Positions 54,610-62,530 of a stretch of 64,000 bases of DNA are shown piece by piece (within the stretch, counting starts at the first letter, position 1; every line of letters begins with the position of its first letter). The notes beneath the pieces were generated by a model. The model was not told the origin of the DNA and did not search any database. It worked only from the letters and a program-made list of their open reading frames with translations. Position numbers and translations under genes: made by a program. The stretch comes from Chersky-840 sp963811775. Its GTDB lineage: Bacteria > Actinomycetota > Acidimicrobiia > Acidimicrobiales > UBA8190. The stretch lies in contig CAWESO010000012.1 in the NCBI GenBank assembly GCA_963811775.1, positions 62,001 to 126,000 on the forward strand, in the 5' to 3' direction.

Positions 54610-54966
54610 CGCCCCAATGGTAAATGACCGAGGTCACGAACCGGAAATGGTCCGTTTTTCTTGTCAATATTGACGAGACACCACGAGTGCAGCGTGGGCA
54701 GCCGTCACGGGGTGTGGACCGCACCCACCGGCGGTGCGCAGTGTCGTCGCCACGCCCCTCGACCGACCGGTCTCCGTGACGCGTGTCGAACTGTGTCCAC
54801 CAGGCCGCCGCGTCCGGCTGCGACTGCGCCCGGAGACGGCCGGTGGAGCTCGATGCGTCGCCGGCCCGACCCCCGGAGCGGTGCCGACGACGGGCTACCC
54901 TGGCGCCGGAGTCCTGGCGCTCCAAGGAGGAGCGATGCCGCCCCGAGCGAGAACGAGAGCCTGTCG
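54610..54966. promoter_or_regulatory. divergent promoter region with 12-bp palindrome
   Basis: On the minus strand TACCAT (54617-54622) ends 7 nt before the dehydrogenase GTG. GTCAATATTGAC (54663-54674) is a perfect 12-bp palindrome in a short AT-rich island of otherwise GC-rich DNA, placed between the divergent dehydrogenase and GT2 operons. It is a candidate operator. No gene is seen in the rest of this 357-bp stretch. Confidence 0.5.
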
Positions 54967-55698
54967 ATGTCCGGCGGCGCCCGCATCTGTGTGGTGGTCC
55001 CCGCGTTCAACGAGGCGGCGTCGATCGCCCGCGTGATCTCGCGCCTGGCGGTCGCCGTGCCCGACGCGCACGTGGTGGTGGTGAACGACGGCTCCGAGGA
55101 CGACACCGCGGCGCGGGCCCTCGGCGCCGGGGCCACGGTCATGACCCTGCCCGTCAACCTCGGGATCGGAGGGGCGGTGCAGGCCGGCTACCGCTACGCC
55201 CTGCGCCACGGGTTCGACGTCGCCGTCCAAGTGGACGGTGACGACCAGCACGACCCGTTCGAGATCGAACGGCTCATCGCCCCCATCCGCGACGGCCGGG
55301 CCGAGATGACCGTCGGGTCGCGCTGGCTCGGCCGCGGTGACTACATCGCACCATGGGGACGCCGGCTCGGCATGCGCCTGCTGGCGCGCCTGGTCCACTG
55401 GCGGACCGGCGGCTCGTTCACCGACACGACATCGGGGTTCCGCGCCCTGGGCCGCGACGCCATCGCCCTGTTCGCCCGGAGCTACCCCACCGACTTCCCC
55501 GAAGTGGAGTCCCTGGTACTGGCCAGCCGCAACGGCTTGCGGCTCGAGGAGGTCGCGGTCCGGATGATTCCCCGCACCGACGGACGGTCGAGCATCTCGG
55601 GCATCCGGTCCGCCTACTACCTGGCCCGGGTGACCGCGGCACTCGCTGTCGGTAGCCTCAACCGCAACAACCGCTCGAGCGTCAAGGAGGCCACGTGA
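54967..55698 (+). CDS. GT2 glycosyltransferase
   Basis: This GT2 protein (243 residues from ATG 54967) has ICVVVPAFNEAASIARVISR, VVVVNDGSEDDTAARALGAG, NLGIGGAVQAGYRYALRHG and VAVQVDGDDQHDPFEIERLI with the DxD-like site, then MTVGSRWLGRGDYIAP and TDTTSGFRALGRDAI. It has no membrane helices. The stop overlaps the GTG of a DUF2304 gene, the classic pairing in which a GT2 and a small DUF2304 membrane protein act together in polyprenyl-sugar assembly. The frame is open upstream to 54661, but no better start signal is seen. Confidence 0.9.
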   Translation: MSGGARICVVVPAFNEAASIARVISRLAVAVPDAHVVVVNDGSEDDTAARALGAGATVMTLPVNLGIGGAVQAGYRYALRHGFDVAVQVDGDDQHDPFEIERLIAPIRDGRAEMTVGSRWLGRGDYIAPWGRRLGMRLLARLVHWRTGGSFTDTTSGFRALGRDAIALFARSYPTDFPEVESLVLASRNGLRLEEVAVRMIPRTDGRSSISGIRSAYYLARVTAALAVGSLNRNNRSSVKEAT

Positions 55699-56126
55699 AA
55701 GCGTTTGCACTGTCGATGGTCGTGAGCCTCGGGTTCCTCGTCGTGTCGGTCATCGCCATGCGCCGCCAACGGCTCCGTGAGCAAGCGGCGCTGCTGTGGC
55801 TGCTCGTCAGCCTGGTCATGGTGTTCGTGAGCGCGACGCTGCCCATCCATCTCCTCGACCGCGTGGCCCACCTCGTCGGGATCGCCTACCCGCCCGACCT
55901 CGTGCTTCTCCTGGCCGTGCTCTTCCTCATCGTCCTCGTGTTCCACCTGTCGCTCAGCCTGGACCGCCTCTCCACCAAGCAGACCGCGCTGATCCAGGAG
56001 ATCGGGCTGCTGACGGCGGTGTCGCCACCGCCACCGGGCCCGCCCGGCCCGGTCGACGATGCAACCGGCACCGCTTCGGACAGCACCGCCGCGGCCAGCC
56101 CCGCCGGGGAGCCGCGCCTTCGCTGA
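55695..56126 (+). CDS. DUF2304 family small membrane protein
   Basis: This 143-residue protein has three hydrophobic segments (SMVVSLGFLVVSVIAM, AALLWLLVSLVMVFVSAT and LVLLLAVLFLIVLVFHLSL), then a short cytoplasmic coiled part and a Pro/Ala-rich tail. DUF2304 proteins lie beside DPM-type GT2 genes throughout bacteria and probably anchor or assist them. GTG at 55695 overlaps the GT2 stop (GTGA). It is convergent with the ppx/gppA gene. Confidence 0.9.
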   Translation: MKAFALSMVVSLGFLVVSVIAMRRQRLREQAALLWLLVSLVMVFVSATLPIHLLDRVAHLVGIAYPPDLVLLLAVLFLIVLVFHLSLSLDRLSTKQTALIQEIGLLTAVSPPPPGPPGPVDDATGTASDSTAAASPAGEPRLR

Positions 56127-56178
56127 CGGGCCCGCCGCGCCTGCACCACGCCGCCGCGTCGCCGGCACCGGCGAGGAC

Positions 56179-57129
56179 TCACACCAGGCTGGCCACGAGA
56201 CCGTCGAGGATGTCGTCCTCCGACGCCAGACAGGCGCCGCGGTCGAAGACGTCCATGACGGCGTCGAGGATGAGGACTCCGCCCACGATGACATCCGCCC
56301 GGCCCTCGACCATGCCGGGACGGGCCAGACGGGCGTGGCGGTCCTCCGCCGCCAGTATCGTCCAACCAGACGCGCCACGGTGTCGCGCTCGAGCACGACG
56401 TGGTGGAGCGCGGCCCGCTCGTAGCGTTCCACCCGCCTGTCGAGCGCGGCCAGCGTCGACACCGTGCCGGCCAGCCCGATGAGCCGGCCACCGGCGGCCA
56501 GGGGCGCCAGCGCGGGCCGACACCGGTGCAATTGCGCGTCGACGGTGGCCCGAGCGGCGGCCAGCTCCGTCGGGGTGGGGCGGGTCGTGGAGAAAGAAGC
56601 GTTCTGTCACCCTGACGCACCCCACGTCCAGCGACACCGCCGACACCGTCGCCGGCGAGGCGGGGCCGGCGGTGAGCTCGCCCGTCACGAGCTCGGTCGA
56701 GCCCCCACCGATGTCGACCACGAGCACGGGGCCGGGGCCCACCTCGGCGCGCTCGACGTCGGCCGTGGCGCCGGCGAAGGACAGCGCGCCCTCCTCGACG
56801 CCGCTCAGGATCTCGGGTGCCACCCCGGTGACCTGGCGCGCCGCGGCGAGGAACTCGTCCGCGTTGGCGGCGTCGCGTGCCGCGGACGTGGCCACTAGAC
56901 GGGCCCGCACGACGCCGCGGCTGTCCATGACGGCGCGGTACTCGCGCAGCACCGCCACGGTGCGCGCCACGGCGTCGCCCGACAGCACGCCGGTGGCGTC
57001 GACGCCCTCGCCCAGGCGGGTGATGCGCATCTGGCGATCGAGCACCGTTCCGTCGCTCGTCGCCACGAGCAGGCGCGTCGAGTTGGTCCCGCAGTCGATG
57101 GCGGCCACGGCTCCCGGGGGACCGCTCAC
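56179..57129 (-). CDS. ppx: exopolyphosphatase / guanosine pentaphosphate phosphohydrolase, frameshifted
   Basis: This Ppx/GppA protein acts on polyphosphate or pppGpp. From the GTG at 57129 it reads AAIDCGTNSTRLLVATSDG and VDATGVLSGDAV. VARLVATSAARDAANADEFL and VVDIGGGSTELVTGEL are the ATPase-fold phosphate loops. Near 56575 the frame shifts to AAGGRLIGLAGTVSTLAALD and near 56355 it returns to ILAAEDRHARLARPGMVEGR and GRADVIVGGVLIL. About 316 residues in all, the short actinobacterial type. The start overlaps the DUF501 stop (GTGA), which places it in the eno-divIC-DUF501-ppx operon known from mycobacteria. Confidence 0.87.
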   Translation of the reverse strand: MSGPPGAVAAIDCGTNSTRLLVATSDGTVLDRQMRITRLGEGVDATGVLSGDAVARTVAVLREYRAVMDSRGVVRARLVATSAARDAANADEFLAAARQVTGVAPEILSGVEEGALSFAGATADVERAEVGPGPVLVVDIGGGSTELVTGELTAGPASPATVSAVSLDVGCVRVTERFFLHDPPHPDGAGRRSGHRRRAIAPVSARAGAPGRRWPAHRAGRHGVDAGRARQAGGTLRAGRAPPRRARARHRGASGWTILAAEDRHARLARPGMVEGRADVIVGGVLILDAVMDVFDRGACLASEDDILDGLVASLV

Positions 57130-57595
57130 GACGGTGTCTCGGGCCCCCGGCCCCCGCGTTGCACCACGAACTCCGTGACGTCGAGGCCGAGCTCGGACAG
57201 CGTCCACCGCGCCACCGGGTCGTCCCCGCCGGCCAGGTACCAGGCCACGTGGGCGTGCAGGCACTTCACCCCGGTGCGGGTCCCCCCCACGCCCCCCGAC
57301 GGGCGGGGTCCGCGGTGCCCGGCCGGCACGGCGAGGTCGCGCTCGGCCGCGTACCGGGCGTGGGCGTCGGCGAGCTCGACCGGTCGACGGCGGCTTCGGC
57401 CCGCTTCACGCCCCCGGCCGCCTCGAGCGCGCTCACGGCGTCGCGCACCGCCCCGTCGACCAGCCAGAACCGGGTGGGCATGGGTCGGCCGTCCTCGAGG
57501 AGCGGGGCGTTCTCGATGACCACCGGTGCGCCGTCGCGACGGCGCACGACCACCGTGAAGGCACCCGAGGGCGGGCGCCCGAGCAGCCGCGTCAC
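57126..57595 (-). CDS. DUF501 family protein, frameshifted
   Basis: From the GTG at 57595 it reads VTRLLGRPPSGAFTVVVRRR and PLLEDGRPMPTRFWLVDGAV, then EAAGGVKRAEAAVD. After a one-base shift near 57385 it continues GHRGPRPSGGVGGTRTGVKC and LHAHVAWYLAGGDDPVARW, the DUF501 ending, with conserved His and Cys residues. Its function is unknown, though the gene is almost always found between divIC and ppx in actinobacteria. The 5' part overlaps no other gene. The start is set by this context and could be slightly upstream. Confidence 0.82.
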
Positions 57596-57636
57596 CGCGT
57601 CGTGATCAGACTCACCAGGTGGGTGCGAGGACGAGG

Positions 57637-58409
57637 TCAGCTCCAGAACTCGAGGCTGCGGACCACCCGTCCCCAGTAGCTGTGGGGCTCGGGCGGCGCC
57701 GGGCTGGCCGCGGCGACGCCGTCCCCGGTGCCACCGCGGCGCGCGCTGGTGGCGGGCGGCCTGTGCTGCGTTGCTCCCGGCCGGGGTCACGACGCCGATG
57801 AGCGCCTGGGACTGGGCCGACCCCGGCACAACCGGTGGCCCGTCCAAGGGGACCTGGCCCGAGCCCGCCAAGGCACTGCCCGACGCGTCGGGCGAGGGCA
57901 GGATGTCGTAGACGCGCTGGCCCTTGGGCACGAAGCCGTAGTCGTGGCGGGCGAGAGCGTCGATGGTGGCGGAGTCCGACAGCGCCGAGACCTGACGCGA
58001 CAGGACGTCGTTCTCGGCCTGGACGGTGGAGATCTCGTGCGCCGTGCCCGAGATGGAGGCGCGCTGCGACAGCAGCCCGCTGATGGGGAAGCTGGTGAGC
58101 AGCACGATGACGGCCAGCGCCCCCGCCGCGATCACCATGGAGCGGGCCCGTCGGGCCTCGAGCGACAAGGTGGCCCGGCCGCCGCGCCACCGGGACACGA
58201 AGCCCACCACCGACCGCACCGGCGAGGACGGCAGGTGGAGCTGCGGATGCGGCACATGGGGACGGGGCAGGTGGAGGTGCGGGCGCGGCACGTGCAGGTG
58301 GGGTCGGAACGTGCAGGTGGGGCCGCGGCAGGCGGACAGGGACGTGCGGGTGCCGTCGGGGTGACCGTTTGGCGGCGTGCCGCGGCTGTCGCCGCACCCG
58401 GCTGAGCAT
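57637..58409 (-). CDS. FtsB/DivIC-type septum formation protein with His/Pro-rich N-terminus, frameshifted
   Basis: The ATG at 58409 overlaps the enolase TGA (TGATG). The N-terminal about 60 residues are Arg/His/Pro repeats (LPRPHLHV, PRPHLHLPRPHVPHPQ), crossing a shift near 58310. One membrane helix follows (VIAAGALAVIVLLTSFPI), then a coiled coil with ISTVQAENDVLSRQVSALSD and HDYGFVPKGQRVYDILP, the FtsB/DivIC core. A second shift near 57740 leads to PEPHSYWGRVVRSLEFW and the stop. Such proteins bridge FtsL and FtsQ at the divisome. The conserved gene order next to eno supports the call. Confidence 0.8.
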
Positions 58410-59711
58410 CACCAGGTGGACGCGCTCCCATGGGGCGGAGCCGAGAGCGCAGCGCGCCCCGGATAGGCAGCGGACTCGCCGAGCTCCTCCTCGATCCGCA
58501 GCAGCTGGTTGTACTTCGCCACCCGGTCCGAACGCGCCGGGGCACCGGTCTTGATCTGCCCGCAGTTGGTGGCCACGGCGAGATCGGCGATGGTGGTGTC
58601 CTCGGTCTCGCCCGACCGGTGTGACATCACGCACCCGAACGACGAGCGCGTGGCCAGGCCCATGGTGTCGAGGGTCTCGCTCAGCGTGCCGATCTGGTTC
58701 ACCTTGATGAGGATGGCGTTGGCGGCACCGCGCTCGACGCCGAGCTCGAGGCGCTCCTGGTTCGTCACGAAGATGTCGTCGCCGACGAGTCTGGACGCGC
58801 CCGCCCAGGGCGCCGGTCAGTGAGACCCAGCCGTCCCAGTCGTCCTCGGCCATGCCGTCCTCGATGGAGACGATGGGATAGTGGTCACAGAGGTCCACCC
58901 AGTAGGCGACCATCTCGTCGGGCGTCAGCTGCCGGCCCTCACCGACGAGGTGGTAGGCGCCGTCCTCGAAGAACTCACTGGTGGCGGGGTCGAGGGCGAT
59001 GGCCACCTCGTCGCCGGGGACGCGGCCGGCCTCCTCGATGGCCTCGATGAGGATGACCACCGCGTCGGCGTTCGACGCCAGATCGGGTGCGAACCCGCCC
59101 TCGTCGCCCACCGTCGTGGACAGCCCGCGAGCCCTGAGCACCTTGGCCAGCGCGTGGTAGGTCTCGACGCCCCAGCGCAGCCCCTCGGAGTACGACGCGG
59201 CTCCCACGGGCATGACCATGAACTCCTGGAAGTCGATGGAGTTGTCTGCGTGCACGCCGCCGTTGAGCACGTTCATCATCGGCACCGGCAGCACGTGCGC
59301 GTTGGCGCCGCCGACGTACCGGTACAGGGGCAGCCCGACGTCGACCGCCGCGGCGCGCGCCATGGCCAGCGACACCCCGAGCACGGCGTTGGCCCCGAGC
59401 CGCCCTTTGGTCGGCGTGCCGTCCAGGTCGATCATGGCCATGTCGATGGCGCGCTGGTCGTAGGGGTCGAAGGCACTGAGCACCCCGGCGATCTCGCCGT
59501 TGACGTGCTCGACGGCGCCGAGGACGCCCTTGCCCCCGTACCGGTCGCCCCCGTCACGCCACTCCGTGGCCTCGTGCACGCCGGTGGAGGCCCCCGACGG
59601 GACGATGGCCCGACCCGCCGCCCCCGAGTCGAGGACCACCTCGACCTCGACGGTGGGGTTCCCGCGCGAGTCGAGGACCTCCCGCGCCGCGATGTTTTCG
59701 ATGGCCGTCAT
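58409..59711 (-). CDS. eno: enolase, one-base frameshift
   Basis: This enzyme converts 2-phosphoglycerate to phosphoenolpyruvate. The first frame (59711 to about 58800) has AREVLDSRGNPTVEVEVVL, SGASTGVHEATEWRDG, NGGVHADNSIDFQEFMVMP and IVSIEDGMAEDDWDGW. Near 58795 one extra base is present (GTCCAGACTCGTC), after which the next frame reads LVGDDIFVTNQERLELGVER, ANAILIKVNQIGTLSETLDT with the catalytic Lys, and MSHRSGETEDTTIADLAVA. All catalytic and metal residues are present across both frames. An essential glycolytic gene should not be broken, so the shift is most likely a sequencing indel. Confidence 0.95.
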
Positions 59712-59866
59712 TGCTCGCTGTTGCCCCTGTTGTAGGTGTTGAAGAAGTTACTCCCTGGCCCGGTCCGAACGGCGGAGCCGTCGGGGCCCGCGACACGTCG
59801 ACAACCTCGTTTTCCACAACGGTTTTCCGGCGCGCGGCGCCCCGACCAGGGCCGGCGCCGCGCCGA

Positions 59867-61386
59867 TCAGAGAGAACCGGCCTCGGCGGCCTCGATGCGC
59901 CGGCGGAACCCTCCGGCGTAGGCCCGCAGGGCCGTCTCGGGGTCGACCCCCAGGTGGCGGGCGGCGTCGGCCACGGCGAAGAGCAGCTCTCCCAGCGCCT
60001 CCACGGTGGGGACCGGCGCCCCCCGGGTCTCCCCCGACGACCCGGGGCCGATGGCCCTGGCTCGGGGACGGGTTCCGGCCCGACAGCCCGGGGGCCCGGT
60101 CCCCGGCCGGGGCCAGGTCGCCCAGGGCCTCGACCGCGTCGGCGATCTGGCGGCGGCGATCGTCGAGGGACCCGGTGTCGAGGCCGAGGGACTCCGCCTT
60201 GCGCTGCAGCTTGGCCGCCAGGGCCAGGGCGGGGAAGGCCGGGGGGATGCCCTCGGTCACGCTGGCGCGACCCTTCTCGGCCTTCTTGAGCACCTCCCAC
60301 CGCGCCGCGACGTCCTCGGGCGTGTCGGCCACGGCGTCGCCGAAGACGTGCGGATGGCGCAGGACGAGCTTGTCGTGCAGGGTCCGGGCCACGTCGGCCA
60401 GGGTGAAACGGCCCTCCTCGGTGGCCAGCAGGGCGTGGAAGTACACCTGGAACAGCAGGTCGCCGAGCTCCTCCTCCAGATGGGCGACGTCGGCCGCCGC
60501 CACGTCGGGCTCGGCCGCGGCGACCACCTCGATGGCGTCGAGCACCTCGTAGGCCTCCTCCAGCAGGTGGCGCCCCAACGAGCCGTGGGTCTGCTCCCGG
60601 TCCCAGGGGCACTTCGCCCGCAGCGTCCGCACCAGCTCCTCCAGCCCGACGAGCTCGGCCGCCACCGGGGCGGCCAGGTGTGGCACCCACAGCGCGGTGA
60701 GGTGGTCGGGCTCGAGGGTGCGGTCGATGTCGGCCCACGGCACCTCGACGACCTGCTCGTCGGGCAGACCCAGGTGGTGGAGCACCACCGCCGTCCGGCT
60801 GGGGTCGAGGCCCGAGGCGTCGTCGGCGGCCAGCTTGACCTCGCCCAGCACGGCGCGGCTGTGGCACTGCGCCACCAGGAGCGGGCCGCGCTCGCCGGCC
60901 GCCTCGACGGCGAAGGCGGTCCCGTCCACGAGGCGCACGCCGGCGTCGACGGGGTCGACCCCGAGGCGCGCCCAGGCCAGGTCGAGGAACGACAGCGCCG
61001 GGACGACCTCGACCGAGACGCGGGGGTCGGCCCGCAACAGCGCCACGGTGCGCTCGGCCACGAGCGGCGAGCCGGGAACGGCGTACGCCACGTACCCCGA
61101 GGCCCCGACCGAGCAGCGCCGCGGCGACGACCTCCTCGACGATGCGGCGATAGACGTCGTCGAAGGTGTCGGCCCCGTCGTAGAGCCGGTCGAGGTGCTC
61201 GACGGGCCCGGTGGCCACGGCGTCGACCACGGCCGCCGACGGATGGCGGGCCGTGCGCACCAGGCAGCGCGACGCACCGCGCAGGGCGTCGAGGGCGGCG
61301 GCGGGCACGAGCTCGGGACCGGCGGGACCGAGCCCCACCACCGTCACTCGCGGGCGGCCGGCTCCCCGGGGCGCGGACGTGCCCAC
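59867..61386 (-). CDS. mazG: MazG nucleotide pyrophosphohydrolase with N-terminal tetrapyrrole-methylase-like domain
   Basis: From the GTG at 61386 the front reads TVVGLGPAGPELVPAAALDA, a tetrapyrrole (SAM) methylase-like fold as in YabN. After a shift near 61105 it continues GYVAYAVPGSPLVAERTVAL. The MazG part starts at about residue 270: LRAKCPWDREQTHGSLGRHL, then LEEAYEVLDAIE and EEELGDLLFQVYFHALLATE, the ExxE...ExxD metal site, and DKLVLRHPHVFGD. A second shift near 60090 leads to VEALGELLFAVADAARHLGV, the duplicated C-terminal helix, ending at 59867. It hydrolyses non-canonical NTPs. It is placed between the lipoprotein gene and eno. Confidence 0.88.
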
Positions 61387-61393
61387 GGACCTG

Positions 61394-62518
61394 TCAACCG
61401 GTGGGCTGGCCCAGGATCGACGCGCTCGAGGACTGGTCGACGCCGGAGTTGAGCACGAACGCCGCGTCCGGTGGGGTGGGGGCGGTGACCCCGTGGTTGG
61501 CGTTCCACGTCCCGTAGCGGGGATCGAGCTCGACCCGGGCGCTGCGCACCACGCGCGCCAGCACGGCGGTGAGGCTGGCGCCGCCCGCGGCCAGCATCTC
61601 CTGGCGCAGTCCCGACTCGGTCTGGGCGAAGGAGACCAGTTGGTGCTGGCGGACGCCGACGACGATCCACACCGTGTCGGTCTGCCCCGTGGTCTGGTTG
61701 GGGACGGGGATCCCCTGCGGCGGGGCCAGCTGCCCGTCGGCCAGGCTCTCGACTGCGGCAGCGGCGGTCTGGCCCAGCTGGCTCACGATGTCCGAGGGAT
61801 AGACGCATGGGCCCTCCCCCCCGGCCGGGCTGTTGGTGTTGACGCCGGACCCCTGTGAGGCCGTGGCGAAGGTGGCGCCCGCTGCGATCTGGTCGTGGAT
61901 CGTCTGCGCCGCGGCCTGGCTCGAGGCGATGATCAGGTTCAAACACAGCTCGGTGACCGCGCTCTGGTGGGCGTTGTAATAGGCGCGCACCGCGGCGGGG
62001 CTCACGTCGACATGCCCCACGACCTCCTCGAGCTTCTCCTGGGCCGCCAGCGAAGTCGCCTGCTGGTCGACGAACGCCTTGGGCAGTTTGCCGACGAGGG
62101 CGGTGCCGGTGAGGCCGCACGGGGACGTGACCTGGGCCGAGGCCGCCTCGAGTTGGCTCTCGTAGTCCTGGCGCGCCGTGGCGATATCCGCGGCGGTCAC
62201 CGACGCGTGGCGCGCCGCCAGCTCGCTCTGCTCCAGGGTCTGGGCCACGAGCGCGTTCAGCTGGGATGCGGCGAACTGCGTGGACACCGTGTCGTCCCCG
62301 GTGCCCGCCACCGGCGGCAGCGTGCCCCCGCTCTGGGATTCCTCGATCGACAGTGCGCACTGGGCCACCGTGCTGCCCGACACCGCCGCCAGCTGGTCCT
62401 GGAGCTGGGACTGGCTGATGGTGATGCCGTTGACGGTCGCCGCGGGGGGCGACAGATCGCATCCCGCCGCCGCGGCGCCGAGCGCTCCCACCACGAGCAA
62501 TGCGAGGAGGCGCTTCAC
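61394..62518 (-). CDS. SurA/PrsA-like peptidyl-prolyl isomerase lipoprotein
   Basis: This 374-residue protein has a lipoprotein signal peptide, KRLLALLVVGALGAAAAGC, with the lipobox AAGC, so it is anchored to the outer face of the membrane. A SurA_N-like region follows (VNGITISQSQLQDQLAAVSG and QFAASQLNALVAQTLEQSE), then a parvulin (PPIC)-like domain (LCLNLIIASSQAAAQTIHDQ and GEGPCVYPSDIVSQLGQ). It probably folds exported proteins. It sits directly between mfd and mazG (12 and 7 bp gaps), the position of the lipoprotein gene in other actinobacteria. Confidence 0.85.
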   Translation of the reverse strand: MKRLLALLVVGALGAAAAGCDLSPPAATVNGITISQSQLQDQLAAVSGSTVAQCALSIEESQSGGTLPPVAGTGDDTVSTQFAASQLNALVAQTLEQSELAARHASVTAADIATARQDYESQLEAASAQVTSPCGLTGTALVGKLPKAFVDQQATSLAAQEKLEEVVGHVDVSPAAVRAYYNAHQSAVTELCLNLIIASSQAAAQTIHDQIAAGATFATASQGSGVNTNSPAGGEGPCVYPSDIVSQLGQTAAAAVESLADGQLAPPQGIPVPNQTTGQTDTVWIVVGVRQHQLVSFAQTESGLRQEMLAAGGASLTAVLARVVRSARVELDPRYGTWNANHGVTAPTPPDAAFVLNSGVDQSSSASILGQPTG

Positions 62519-62530
62519 GGAACGGGCACT

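Noticed and set aside
24670..55698. Defence-island or antiphage system in the accessory region
   Set aside because: Genes are glycosyltransferases, methyltransferases of small-molecule type and IS elements; no nuclease, helicase, restriction or sensor genes apart from the VapBC pair outside the region.
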